Source: Gammaproteobacteria bacterium (GTDB lineage: Bacteria > Pseudomonadota > Gammaproteobacteria > Steroidobacterales > Steroidobacteraceae). Taken from it: 64,000 nt of DNA. The notes beneath the pieces were generated by a model, which was given only the letters and a program-made list of their open reading frames with translations, had not been told where the DNA came from and did no database searches. Made by a program: the position numbers and the translations under genes. The stretch covers positions 124,001-188,000 of the forward strand of contig JADJHU010000002.1 in assembly GCA_016707425.1 (NCBI GenBank), written 5' to 3'. Shown here one piece after another: positions 8,695-17,304 of this stretch (within the stretch, counting starts at the first letter, position 1; every line of letters starts with the position of its first letter).

Positions 8695-9531
8695 GTGATC
8701 CGATCTGCTGACTTCCTGCTCGAAGGCGACCGGCGTGGCGTGCTGCTCATCCATGGGCTCACTGGCACGCCGATGGAAATGCGTCTGCTGGCCAAGGGGC
8801 TGAACAACGCAGGCTTCACCGTGTACGGCATGCAGCTGGCCGGTCACTGCGGCAATGTGGACGATCTGCTCGCCACGGGGTGGCACGACTGGTACGCGAG
8901 CGTCGAGGCGGCAGCCGACCGCCTGCTGAAGAAGGTCGACCACCTGTTCGTGGGTGGCCTCTCGATGGGTGCTCTGCTTTCGCTCTATCTCGCGGCAATG
9001 CGCCCTGAACAGATTGCCGGGATCGGCGTCTATGGCGCCACGTTCCGTTATGACGGCTGGAACATTCCGTGGACGGCGCGCCTCTCCTTTCTGCTGCCGC
9101 TCGTCAAGAAGCTCGGCCTCGGGCGCAGCCGCGTATTCCTGGAGCAGCATCCCTACGGCCTGCGCGACGAGCGCCTGCGCACCCAGGTCGAAGCGGCCAT
9201 GCGGTCGGGCGACAGCACCGTGGCCGGCCTGCTCGGCAACCCCTGGCATTCCCTTGCGGAGCTGCACGAACTCTCGAAGCATGTGCGCCGTCTGCTGCCG
9301 GAAGTCACCGCCCCCTGCCTGGTTGCCCACGCGAACGAGGACGATGTGGCCAGCACCTGGAATGCCGATCAGGTGATGCGCGGCGTGAGCGGACCTGCGG
9401 AGCTGCTGCTCCTCGAAGACAGCTATCACATGATCACCATCGACCGGGAGCGCCGCACAGTGATCGAGCGCTCCGCGCGCTTCTTCGATGGCATCGTGCC
9501 CGCTGACGACACCGTGCGTGCCGCAGCCTGA
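8695..9531 (+). CDS. Alpha/beta hydrolase (serine esterase/acyl hydrolase type)
   Basis: 278 residues from GTG 8695. The open frame extends upstream, but that part overlaps the adaptor gene and looks non-coding. The oxyanion-side motif is LLIHGLTGTP, the nucleophile elbow is GGLSMG (Ser90), an acidic candidate lies in AHANEDD, and the catalytic His in EDSYHMIT. This is the layout of Est30/carboxylesterase-like small hydrolases. It leads the plus-strand arm of the putative biosynthetic cluster and could act as a thioesterase or acyl hydrolase releasing product from the carrier protein. That role is inferred from context only. Confidence 0.85.
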   Translation: MIRSADFLLEGDRRGVLLIHGLTGTPMEMRLLAKGLNNAGFTVYGMQLAGHCGNVDDLLATGWHDWYASVEAAADRLLKKVDHLFVGGLSMGALLSLYLAAMRPEQIAGIGVYGATFRYDGWNIPWTARLSFLLPLVKKLGLGRSRVFLEQHPYGLRDERLRTQVEAAMRSGDSTVAGLLGNPWHSLAELHELSKHVRRLLPEVTAPCLVAHANEDDVASTWNADQVMRGVSGPAELLLLEDSYHMITIDRERRTVIERSARFFDGIVPADDTVRAAA

Positions 9532-9545
9532 GGTCGGCCGTACCG

Positions 9546-9899
9546 TTGCTCACCATCGCGCTGTGGCTGGCCAATGTCGTGCTCGACACGGCCGGCCAGC
9601 TCGCCTTCAAGGCTGCGGCCCGCGACCCTCGCGCCGGCGACGGCCTGGGCCGCTGGAAGCACATGGCCTCGCGCCCGTGGCTGTGGCTCGGCGTCGGCTG
9701 CTACGTGTTCGAGTTCCTGGTATGGACCGCATTCCTGTCGCTGGTGCCGCTGTCTGAAGGCGTACTGCTCGGCTCCATCAACATCGTGACCATCATGCTT
9801 GCGGGACGCCTGCTCTTTGGCGAGAAACTCACCGGTCTCCGCATCGCCGGAATCCTGCTCGTGAGCGCCGGGGTCGCCATCGTGGGAGCCGGCGCATGA
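9546..9899 (+). CDS. Small 4-TM SMR/EamA-type membrane protein, first of a pair
   Basis: 117 residues, four predicted helices, resembling half-size EamA/SMR proteins such as ArnE (motifs ANVVLDTAGQLAFKAAA and EGVLLGSINIVTIMLAGRLLFGE). No ATG is available; TTG 9546 with GAGGTCGG upstream is the most likely start. It overlaps the next, similar gene by 4 bp. Paired half-size proteins of this class flip undecaprenyl-linked aminosugars (ArnE/ArnF) or export small molecules. Here the pair may move the cluster's product or a lipid intermediate across the inner membrane. Confidence 0.8.
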   Translation: MLTIALWLANVVLDTAGQLAFKAAARDPRAGDGLGRWKHMASRPWLWLGVGCYVFEFLVWTAFLSLVPLSEGVLLGSINIVTIMLAGRLLFGEKLTGLRIAGILLVSAGVAIVGAGA

Positions 9900-10285
9900 G
9901 GCGCTTCTACCTGGTGGGCTTCACCCTCCTGATGACCTTCGACACGCTCACACAGGTCTCCTTCAAGATGGCCGGCAACCACGCGCTGCCGGTCGAGGCC
10001 AGCATCGCGTGGCTGCTGCGCCTCTTCGGTGAGCCCTGGGTGTACGCGGCGCTGCTGGGCTATCTCGGTGCCTTCTTCACCTGGATGAACCTCCTGAAGC
10101 ATGCGCCTGTCGGCCCCGCCTTTGCCGCCTCGCACATGGAAGTCGTGAGCGTCATGCTGCTCTCGGCATGGTTGTTCCACGAGCCGCTCACGGTCGCCAA
10201 ACTGATCGGTGCCGCGGCGATCCTCGCCGGCATCTTCTGTCTCGGGCTGGCCGAAGGCGACGAAGCACCCGCCGGCACCGCCTGA
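9896..10285 (+). CDS. Small 4-TM SMR/EamA-type membrane protein, second of a pair
   Basis: 129 residues with four hydrophobic helices. It has the sequence logic of its neighbour (DTLTQVSFKMAGNH near the start, ASHMEVVSVMLLSAWLFHEPLT near the end). ATG 9896 overlaps the previous stop (ATGA). Two different halves encoded in tandem argue for a heterodimeric transporter or flippase, as with ArnE/ArnF. It ends 6 bp before the DegT gene. Confidence 0.82.
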   Translation: MRRFYLVGFTLLMTFDTLTQVSFKMAGNHALPVEASIAWLLRLFGEPWVYAALLGYLGAFFTWMNLLKHAPVGPAFAASHMEVVSVMLLSAWLFHEPLTVAKLIGAAAILAGIFCLGLAEGDEAPAGTA

Positions 10286-10291
10286 GCTCCC

Positions 10292-11500
10292 ATGTTGCGC
10301 CGCCTTGGCGAAATCCCACCCACTGCGGGCCTGCCGCTGCAGGCGGCCGACCTCCTGCCACGCGGTGATGCGCTCACGCTGCGCCTCGCGGCGCAGCTCG
10401 GTGTGCCGCCCCTGCAGCTCACGTGCTCGGGGACCGCGGCCCTGCTGATCACGCTGAGCACGCTCAGCGAACTCGCCCCGGGACGCAACGTCGTGGTCGT
10501 GCCCGCCTACACCTGCCCGCTGGTGGCGATCGCCGTGCATCGCCTCGGCCTGAGGCTCCGCCTGTGCGACACCCGCCCCGGTCACTGGGATCTGGACCCG
10601 CACAGGCTGGCGGCGCTCTGTGACGAACGGACGCTGGCACTCGTGCCGACCCACCTGGCGGGACTGGTCGCCGACGTCGAGACGCCCCTTGCCATGGCGC
10701 GCGCCTGCGGCGCCTTCGTGATCGAGGACGCCGCGCAGGCGCTCGGTGCGCGCGACGGTGCGCACAGCGTGGGCCTGCGTGGCGATGCCGGCTTCTTCAG
10801 TCTGGCGGCCGGCAAGGGTCTGTCGATCTATGAGGGTGGCCTGCTGGTGGCGCGCGAGGAAGCCCTGCGCGAGGCGCTGTCCGCCACGGCGAGGCGCGAC
10901 GAGCGTGCCGGCTGCCGCCAGGAACTGCGCCGCAGTCTCGAGCTCGTGATGCTCGCTGCGCTGTATCGGCCGCTCGGGTTGCGCCTCGCCTACGGCGTAC
11001 CGCTGCGACGGGCCCTGCGCCGGCGCGACCCGGTCACTGCCGTCGGCGATGTTTTCCCGCCGGAGATCCCGTTCCATCGCGTCGGGCGCTGGCGACGCGG
11101 CGTGGGCACACGCGCGGCCTCGCGGCTGCCGGCCTTCCTGAGCGCCAACCGTGCCCGCGCGCGGGCGCGGATCGCGCGGCTGCGCGAGCTCCCGGGCGTC
11201 ATTGCGTTCGACGAGACATCGGGCACCACGGGCAGCTGGCCCTTCCTCATGCTACGGATGCCCGATGCCGAACGGGCCACTGCGGTACTGGCGCGGCTGT
11301 GGGGCAGCGGCCTGGGCGTCAGCCGCCTGTTCGCGCATGCGCTGCCCGACTACGCCTATCTCGCGGACCGCATCCCACAGACTCCCATGCCGCACGCCGC
11401 GGACTTCGCGGCACGCACGCTCACCATCACCAACAGCCCCTGGCTGGACGACACCGCCTTCGAACACATCGTCGATGTGATCGCGCACACGCTCGGCTGA
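10292..11500 (+). CDS. DegT/DnrJ/EryC1-type PLP aminotransferase
   Basis: 402 residues. The fold-type I pattern is visible: CSGTAALLITLS for phosphate binding, VPAYTCP, IEDAAQALGA with D146 contacting the PLP nitrogen, and FSLAAGKGLS with K175 as the Schiff-base lysine. The family transaminates keto-sugars or other small carbonyl compounds for antibiotics and surface polysaccharides. It ends the plus-strand arm of the cluster and converges on the ureohydrolase-like gene 37 bp away. Substrate unknown. Confidence 0.88.
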   Translation: MLRRLGEIPPTAGLPLQAADLLPRGDALTLRLAAQLGVPPLQLTCSGTAALLITLSTLSELAPGRNVVVVPAYTCPLVAIAVHRLGLRLRLCDTRPGHWDLDPHRLAALCDERTLALVPTHLAGLVADVETPLAMARACGAFVIEDAAQALGARDGAHSVGLRGDAGFFSLAAGKGLSIYEGGLLVAREEALREALSATARRDERAGCRQELRRSLELVMLAALYRPLGLRLAYGVPLRRALRRRDPVTAVGDVFPPEIPFHRVGRWRRGVGTRAASRLPAFLSANRARARARIARLRELPGVIAFDETSGTTGSWPFLMLRMPDAERATAVLARLWGSGLGVSRLFAHALPDYAYLADRIPQTPMPHAADFAARTLTITNSPWLDDTAFEHIVDVIAHTLG

Positions 11501-11537
11501 CCCGCCATCCAGCCGCAGGCGCCGCTCCGGCGAGGCC

Positions 11538-12416
11538 TCACGGCAGCAGCCGGACGCCCCCGATGGCACGCAGCAGCTGCACATTGACCGCATGCTGCTG
11601 CTCGCGCCAGCGCGGCAGCTCACGCTCGTCCACCTCCGGCTGCGCGTCGAGAGCCGCGAGCCTCCGCTTCAGCCAGCTGCGATAGCGATAGGCAGAAATC
11701 TCGCCGGTGATGTCGCTGCCCACCACGCCGCCCGCCCGCAGGCTGTCGATCAGCGACATGGCATGGGCGAGCCGGAAACAACCCTGGTCCCAGTTGGTGC
11801 GCACCACCTCGGGCGCGAAGACGTCCTTGTCGATCGACAGATAGGTGGGTCGTGGCGCATGCCGCTGCGCCTCTGCGAACGCCTGCACGAGACGCTCCGG
11901 ATCGTCGAACACGCGGAACGCATGGCCCAGCCCCGCACGGGTCGCCCAGCCGACGTCGCCACCCACGCTCCAGTAGCTCAGCCGGCCGGCACGCAGCGGC
12001 CCGCGGTAGTGTTCCCAGGCATGTGCAGCGCCGAGGTCAGCCGACGTGATGCCCACCACGTGCACGTGACTCACGAGCGGGAGCATCGTGACCCGCCGCA
12101 CCCACGAGCCGCAGTGAACCCCGAAGGGATAGCGCATGTTGTCGGGGTGGTTGTCCAGCACCACGACCTGAAAAGCCCCCGGCACGCGTACACGCTCGAC
12201 CAGCGGCCAGGTCAGATGGTGAAAATCCCCGCTGCCCAGCAGCGCGGTGCCATGCCCGACGGGGAGCATGCGGTCGAGGGCGCGGCGAAAACGATTCATG
12301 ACGCGCAGTGAACAGCCGAAGCGCAGCGCCTCCTGCCACTCTCCGAGTGGCAACGCCACCGCGTGCGGCAGAGGACCGGTGGAATGGTCGATATCGAGGA
12401 TGACGGGCGCGGTCAC
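11538..12416 (-). CDS. Arginase/agmatinase-superfamily (ureohydrolase-fold) protein
   Basis: 292 residues from GTG 12416, which overlaps the upstream gene's stop (GTGA). The metal-site pattern of the ureohydrolase fold is present in divergent form: GSGDFHH (61-67, usually GGDHS), DNHPDN (88-93, usually DAHxD) and SIDKDVF (195-201, usually SxDxDxxDP), with E239 in SDITGEIS at the position of the closing acidic motif. It is therefore probably a binuclear metal hydrolase. The changed residues mean arginine or agmatine need not be the substrate. It is the last gene of the minus-strand arm. Confidence 0.78.
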   Translation of the reverse strand: MTAPVILDIDHSTGPLPHAVALPLGEWQEALRFGCSLRVMNRFRRALDRMLPVGHGTALLGSGDFHHLTWPLVERVRVPGAFQVVVLDNHPDNMRYPFGVHCGSWVRRVTMLPLVSHVHVVGITSADLGAAHAWEHYRGPLRAGRLSYWSVGGDVGWATRAGLGHAFRVFDDPERLVQAFAEAQRHAPRPTYLSIDKDVFAPEVVRTNWDQGCFRLAHAMSLIDSLRAGGVVGSDITGEISAYRYRSWLKRRLAALDAQPEVDERELPRWREQQHAVNVQLLRAIGGVRLLP

Positions 12417-13480
12417 GCTCGGTCCACAGCCGCGCCCGGCACGGCCGGCTCGCTTTCGAAGTGATGCGCAATGCGCCGGAACAGTCCGTGCAGCAGCGGA
12501 TTGCGCACGTATACCGCATGACGGGTGATGCAGAAGTGCGCGCCGAGCTGGCGCTTGACCGCGGTATCGGTCCATCCCGCCACGTAGTGGCTCAGACCGC
12601 GACGTCGCGCGTATTCCAGGTTCTCCATCCAGCTCACGAAGTACAGGTTGTATTCGCGCGCTTCCGGATAGGCGAAACCGATGTACTTGTCCACGAGCTT
12701 GCCGGCATATTCGTAACAGAGGTTCCAGCCGATCAGCGTGTCACCGGCGAAGTAGGTGAACACGAGACCCCCGCTCGCTGCATCGCGCAGCAGCGCACGC
12801 AGGTAATCGGGCGAAAGATGGTCGAAGCGGATCTCGCTCTGTGCGTAGACATTCTCGTAGAGCGCGATGAAGCGGTCCGTGACTTCGTCGGCGGCGAACG
12901 CCGGATCGCCAGTTCGCCAGGTCCCGATCCGCAGATCCGCACGCGAACGCAGCTTGCGCCTCATCTCCCTGCGCCGGCTGCGCGAGAGCCGTGCGAGGTA
13001 ATCCTCTTCGCTGTCGAAGTCGACCGGCACCCAGGCGAGCGCCATGCCCTCGAGCAGGACGCAGCCTTCCGCCTCCAGCGCACGCGCGAATGCCGCCGAG
13101 CGCAGGTTGTCCGCCACCTCGAGGAGCGGCGATTCCGTGGCGATGTCCTTCACGACGAGCAGCGGGCAGTCCCGCCCGTGACTGGATATCAGCTGGCGCG
13201 CCAGGGACTCCGGAGCGATCGCACGCGGCAGCGGCGCAAACTCCGTGGCGGTGCAGCCGACGAAGCGGGTACGCCAGCGCAGCAGGCGCCCCCAGCGCGC
13301 GTAACCGGGCAAAGCGGCCACGCGCCGCCGCAAGGCATCGTCAGCGGTCGTCAGGAGATCGAACGGTGCCACGAACGTGGGCATGCCCGCGCGAGTCGTG
13401 CCGACCGTGAAGCCGTCGGGAGGATGGGCGAGGAACTGCTGCAGCAGGCTGTCGGGCTCCAGCTGCGCGTGATAGGCCAT
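12413..13480 (-). CDS. FemAB/GNAT-like acyltransferase (peptidoglycan biosynthesis/recognition type)
   Basis: 355 residues. The middle has RLSRSRRREMRRKLRS followed by YENVYAQSEIRFDHLSPDYL and FTYFAGDTLIGWNLCYEY, then YNLYFVSWMENLEYARRRGL. This is the usual order of the double-GNAT FemAB-like family. Such enzymes attach acyl or aminoacyl groups to amines. With a carrier protein and ketosynthase next door, it may transfer an acyl-carrier-bound chain to an amino substrate made by the aminotransferases. That step is inference. Confidence 0.7.
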   Translation of the reverse strand: MAYHAQLEPDSLLQQFLAHPPDGFTVGTTRAGMPTFVAPFDLLTTADDALRRRVAALPGYARWGRLLRWRTRFVGCTATEFAPLPRAIAPESLARQLISSHGRDCPLLVVKDIATESPLLEVADNLRSAAFARALEAEGCVLLEGMALAWVPVDFDSEEDYLARLSRSRRREMRRKLRSRADLRIGTWRTGDPAFAADEVTDRFIALYENVYAQSEIRFDHLSPDYLRALLRDAASGGLVFTYFAGDTLIGWNLCYEYAGKLVDKYIGFAYPEAREYNLYFVSWMENLEYARRRGLSHYVAGWTDTAVKRQLGAHFCITRHAVYVRNPLLHGLFRRIAHHFESEPAVPGAAVDRA

Positions 13481-13512
13481 GAGGGGTGGACTGGCGCGGG
13501 CCTTCGTGGCGG

Positions 13513-14742
13513 TCAGGCGGCGCGCACCGCCAGCACAGCGTTCAGCCCGCCAAAAGCGAAGGAATTGCTCAGCGCCGCGGCAACCCGCAGCCTGCGCGCC
13601 TCGTTGGGCACGTAGTCCAGATCACAGGCCGGATCGGGCACGTCGAGATTCAGGGTTGGCGGCACGACGCCTTCGCGCATCGCCCCGAGCACTGCAACCA
13701 GCTCGAGCGCACCCGATGCGCCGAGCGCATGTCCGTGCATCGACTTGGTGGACGACACCGCCAGTTTCGGCGCGTGTGCCCCGAAGACATCGTGGATGGC
13801 TCGCGTCTCCGCCGGATCGTTGGTCGGCGTGCCGGTGCCGTGAGCATTGATGTAATCCACGTCCCCGGGGGAAAGACCGGCATCCGCCAGCGCCCGCCTC
13901 ATCGCCGCCGCACTGCCTGCCGGGTCCGGCGCCACGATGTCGCCCGCATCGGCACTCATGCCGACGCCCGCCAGCACGCCGAGGATGCGGGCCTTGCGCG
14001 CACGTGCGTGGTGCATTGATTCCAGCACGAACATGCCCGCGCCCTCGCCGAGCACCAGGCCGCGGCGGCTGGCACTGAAGGGACGGCAGGCGTCGTCCGC
14101 GAGGACGCGCATCGCTTCCCAGGCGCGGAGTACGCCAAACGAAAGGCACGCTTCGGCGCCTCCGGCCAGGATGACGTCGGCCATGCCGCTGCGGATCAGT
14201 ACGGCGGCCTGGGCCAGTGCATGGTTGGCCGAGGCACAGGCGCTGGAGACGGCGAACGCCGGTCCATGCAGGCCGTGCACCATGCTGATCACACTGGCCG
14301 GGGCATTGGCCATCACGCGGATGATCGTCAGGGGGTGCACGCGACTGGCCTGCTCTCCGTACAGCCGGCGGCTCTGCTCGTCATGGGTGGTTTCGCCTCC
14401 GACTCCCGTACCCACCACCACGCCACTGCGCGCAGCGAGGTCCGGGACACGCAAATCCACGCCACTCTGCCTCACTGCCTCGTTGGCCGCGAACAGGGCA
14501 AACTGCGTCGTCCGGTCGAGCATCGGCAGCAGGCGTTCGGCGAAGTGCGTGCCGGGATCGAAGCTCTCCGGCACCTGCGCGGCGATGCGCACGCGCAGGT
14601 CCGCCGCCCGCTCGTGGCGCAGCGGGCGGATGCCACTGCGTCCCGCACGCAGCGCATCCCAGAGGACCCCGGCACCTTCGCCGAAGGTACTGATGGCGCC
14701 CATGCCCGTGATCGCGATGGCCCGGGCGTCCGCATCCATCAC
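13513..14742 (-). CDS. FabF-like beta-ketoacyl-ACP synthase
   Basis: 409 residues, starting at GTG 14742 (GTGA overlap with the carrier-protein stop) or ATG 14739. The KAS II triad is intact: C169 in SSACASANHA, H301 in NAHGTGTPTND, H338 in KSMHGHALGASG, plus K333. The terminal NSFAFGGLNAVL is also typical. It would condense malonyl and acyl units on the adjacent carrier protein. A lone KS-ACP pair without FabG/FabZ partners suggests a single dedicated extension, with reduction, if any, borrowed from housekeeping fatty-acid synthesis. Confidence 0.95.
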   Translation of the reverse strand: MMDADARAIAITGMGAISTFGEGAGVLWDALRAGRSGIRPLRHERAADLRVRIAAQVPESFDPGTHFAERLLPMLDRTTQFALFAANEAVRQSGVDLRVPDLAARSGVVVGTGVGGETTHDEQSRRLYGEQASRVHPLTIIRVMANAPASVISMVHGLHGPAFAVSSACASANHALAQAAVLIRSGMADVILAGGAEACLSFGVLRAWEAMRVLADDACRPFSASRRGLVLGEGAGMFVLESMHHARARKARILGVLAGVGMSADAGDIVAPDPAGSAAAMRRALADAGLSPGDVDYINAHGTGTPTNDPAETRAIHDVFGAHAPKLAVSSTKSMHGHALGASGALELVAVLGAMREGVVPPTLNLDVPDPACDLDYVPNEARRLRVAAALSNSFAFGGLNAVLAVRAA

Positions 14743-15014
14743 GGCTTGCCTCCAGCCCCGGCCGCCTGGACCGCCACCACGGCATCGACGAGGTGCTGCA
14801 CCGTGCCGGTGGCAAAGTCGATGCCCTGTTCAGGAAAGGTGAGGTCGAAGCATTCCTCGATCTCGAAGATCACCTCGATCGCGTCCAGCGATGCCAGCCC
14901 GAGGTCCCGGAGCGTGGATTCGTCGCGGATCGTCGCGCCGTCGATCTTCCCTTGCCTGGCGATGATCGCGTGCACCTTGCCGCGGACATCGTCGATGGAG
15001 AGCACTTGCGTCAT
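14739..15014 (-). CDS. Acyl carrier protein
   Basis: 91 residues with the phosphopantetheine site LGLASLDAIE (Ser42; LASLD is a variant of the usual GxDS). Acidic helix II follows (EVIFEIEECFDLTFPE). Length and composition are normal for a free-standing carrier protein. The stop overlaps the ketosynthase start by 4 bp, and the class III aminotransferase ends... begins its own frame 23 bp upstream in the same operon. It is probably the scaffold on which the cluster's acyl chain is built. Confidence 0.93.
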   Translation of the reverse strand: MTQVLSIDDVRGKVHAIIARQGKIDGATIRDESTLRDLGLASLDAIEVIFEIEECFDLTFPEQGIDFATGTVQHLVDAVVAVQAAGAGGKP

Positions 15015-15037
15015 GGTTCCCGTTTCCCCGCGCCGAT

Positions 15038-16444
15038 TTACGATGAGCGCTTCGCCCTCGTGATCAGCTGGTCCAGCAGCGCGATGGCCAGGTCGATCTC
15101 CTCGTGGGTGATGTCCAGCGAGGGGGCGAAGGTAATGACGTTCTTGTACCAGCCGCCGACGTCGAGTACGAGCCCGATCTTCTTCCCCCTGTGATCGAGC
15201 TCCCCTGCCAGCGCGATATCCACCATGCGGTCCAGCAGCGCCTTGTTCGGCGTGAAGCCATCACCCGTGCAGATCTCCGCGCGCAGCGCGAGGCCCAGGC
15301 CATCGACGTCGCCGATCTCCACGTGACGCTTCTGCAGATCCCGCAGTCCCTCGAGAAAGTGGCGGCCCTTTTCCGGAACCCGTGTCTCGTAGTCGAGCTC
15401 GTACCCCATCCTCATCACCTCCAGACCCAGCGTGGTGCCAAGCGGATTGGAGTTGAAGGTCGAGTGGGTGGAGCCCGGCGGGAACACCGCGGGGTTGATC
15501 ATCTCCTCGCGCGCCCAGAGCCCCGACAGCGGGTTCAGGCCGTTGGTCAGTGCCTTGCCGAAGACGATCACGTCGGGCGTGACGCCGAAGTGCTCGATCG
15601 ACCACAGCTTGCCGGTGCGCCAGAAGCCCATCTGAATCTCATCGACCACCATCAGGATGCCGTACTGGTCCAGCACCTTCTTCAGGTCGCGGAAGAACTG
15701 CGGCGGCGGCACGACATAGCCGCCGGTGCCCTGGATCGGCTCCACGTAGAAGGCGGCAAACTCGGCCTGGCCCGCCTTCGGGTCCCACACACCGTTGTAC
15801 TCGGTCTCGAAAAGGCGCGCGAACTGGTGCACGCAGTGATCGGAGTACTCCTCCGGCGTCATGCCCCGTGGACGGCGGAACGGATAGGGAAACGGAACGA
15901 ACATCGCCCGCTCGCCGAAGTGGCCGTAACGGCGGCGATAACGGTAGCTGGAGGTGATCGAAGAGGCGCCGAGCGTGCGCCCGTGGTAGCCGCCCTCGAA
16001 GGCGAACATCAGGCTCTTGCCGCCTCGGTAGTTGCGCACCAGCTTGAGGGAGTCCTCGATCGCCTGCGCGCCGCCGACATTGAAATGCACGCGACCGTCC
16101 AGCCCGAACTTGGCCTTCGCATCGACTGCAATGGTTTTCGCCAGCTCGATGCGGCTCTGGTGGAGATACTGGCTGGCAACCTGGGGGAGCAGGTCGATCT
16201 GCGCCTTCAGCACATCGTTCAGGCGCTTGTTGGCATAGCCGAAGTTGACCGCCGAGTACCACATCTGCAGGTCCAGGAACGGCACACCCGCGCTGTCGTA
16301 CATGTAGCTGCCCTGGCAGCTGCGAAAGATCTTCGGCGGATCGACGTAGTGGACCGTGTCGCCGAAGGAGCTGTATCTGGCCTCATCTGCCAGCAGCTGT
16401 GCATCATCGATCACCCGGGGGGCGATCTGCTGACGAGCGTTCAT
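15038..16444 (-). CDS. Class III PLP aminotransferase
   Basis: 468 residues. Class III hallmarks are present: FNVGGAQAIEDSLKL, the FEGGYHGRTLGASS segment, VVDEIQMGFWRTG (D268) and DVIVFGKALTNG (K297, PLP lysine). The family transfers omega-amino groups (ornithine, diaminobutyrate, beta-alanine) or acts as an aminomutase or racemase. A second aminotransferase of another type (DegT, 10292) in the cluster points to an amino-functionalised product. It lies 31 bp downstream of the HAD gene and 23 bp upstream of the carrier protein. Confidence 0.92.
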   Translation of the reverse strand: MNARQQIAPRVIDDAQLLADEARYSSFGDTVHYVDPPKIFRSCQGSYMYDSAGVPFLDLQMWYSAVNFGYANKRLNDVLKAQIDLLPQVASQYLHQSRIELAKTIAVDAKAKFGLDGRVHFNVGGAQAIEDSLKLVRNYRGGKSLMFAFEGGYHGRTLGASSITSSYRYRRRYGHFGERAMFVPFPYPFRRPRGMTPEEYSDHCVHQFARLFETEYNGVWDPKAGQAEFAAFYVEPIQGTGGYVVPPPQFFRDLKKVLDQYGILMVVDEIQMGFWRTGKLWSIEHFGVTPDVIVFGKALTNGLNPLSGLWAREEMINPAVFPPGSTHSTFNSNPLGTTLGLEVMRMGYELDYETRVPEKGRHFLEGLRDLQKRHVEIGDVDGLGLALRAEICTGDGFTPNKALLDRMVDIALAGELDHRGKKIGLVLDVGGWYKNVITFAPSLDITHEEIDLAIALLDQLITRAKRSS

Positions 16445-16475
16445 GGCACTCCCGTGGTGACAGGGAATTCAGGCA

Positions 16476-17202
16476 TCAGGCCGTCGCGGCGGACGCCGGC
16501 GCGGCTTCGGCGAGCAGGCTGCCGTCGAGAAGACGCGGCAGGAACTCGAGCGCATCCTCGAAGCCTGTGATCGGCACGTAGGGAATGCCGACGGCGCGGC
16601 AGTGCTCGATCAGGCGATGCTTGGCGAAGACGAAGTCGACATGGTCCGCGGCGCAGAAATCCGAGGCCCCGTCGCCAATCAGGAGCGTGCGCGTCGCGCC
16701 ACCGGCACGCGCCTGCGCCACGCAGGCGCACTTGCACGTACCGCTGCGGCAGCCCCTCCGCCTGGAAGGGGGACGCGAGCTGCCAGTCCCGCGGCCCCGG
16801 CCCGGGCACGAGCCGGTTGGCCGCCTGCGGGAGATCGTCCAGGCCGTAGCGGCCCAGGATGCGATGGATGGCATAGTCGAGCCCGTCGCTGACGACACGA
16901 ACCGGCACGCCCAGCCCGCGCGCCTTGGCAACGAAGCCCGGGAAGGCATGATCGATCCAGAGCGTGGCCAGATGCTCGTCGAGCTGCTCCCGTGTCATCT
17001 CGAGCAGGGCGATCTGCCCCGCCATGCACTCGCGCGAGCCGATGTGCCCGGCGCGCCAGTGCTGCTCGAGCGCGTCCCAGCCGGGGCGCGCGTAGCGATC
17101 GAGCACCGAGTCGGTCACGTCTTCCACGGCGATGGTGCCGTCGAAATCGCAGAGAATGGTCCAGCCGGGCGCAGGCACGGACGTGTTCGCACGAGCAGAC
17201 AT
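16476..17202 (-). pseudogene. MtnX-like HAD phosphatase, interrupted by a +1 frameshift
   Basis: The first two thirds begin at ATG 17202 and carry the HAD nucleophile motif ILCDFDGTIA and the motif II region VRVVSDGLDY. The rest lies in another frame: SGTCKCACVAQARA, then motif IV LLIGDGASDFCAA and FVFAKHRLIEHCR, ending at 16476. The two halves join perfectly if one base is removed from the four-C run at 16753-16756 on the plus strand. The intact product would be about 241 residues, normal for MtnX-like HAD-IB phosphatases. It heads the minus-strand arm and would dephosphorylate a biosynthetic intermediate. It may be a real frameshift or a homopolymer error. Confidence 0.85.
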
Positions 17203-17276
17203 AAGTCAAGCCTATGCAGGCTGCCTTTCCGCGCCCTTTCCCGCAGGTGGCCCGAAGTGACGCGGAATGCTAGGAT

Positions 17277-17294
17277 AGTAAGTAGTTACTGACT
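17277..17294. promoter_or_regulatory. Palindromic operator for the TetR regulator
   Basis: An 18-bp imperfect palindrome, AGTAAGTAGTTACTGACT, in which 14 of 18 positions are symmetric. It lies between the divergent HAD and TetR genes, ending 10 bp before the TetR start. AGTAA/TTACT-type half-sites are common for TetR regulators of efflux operons, so autoregulation is likely. Confidence 0.6.
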
Positions 17295-17304
17295 TTACAA
17301 TCTC

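Noticed and set aside
11480..11540. A rho-independent terminator between the convergent cluster arms
   Set aside because: GC-rich short repeats are present, but there is no clean stem followed by a T-run.
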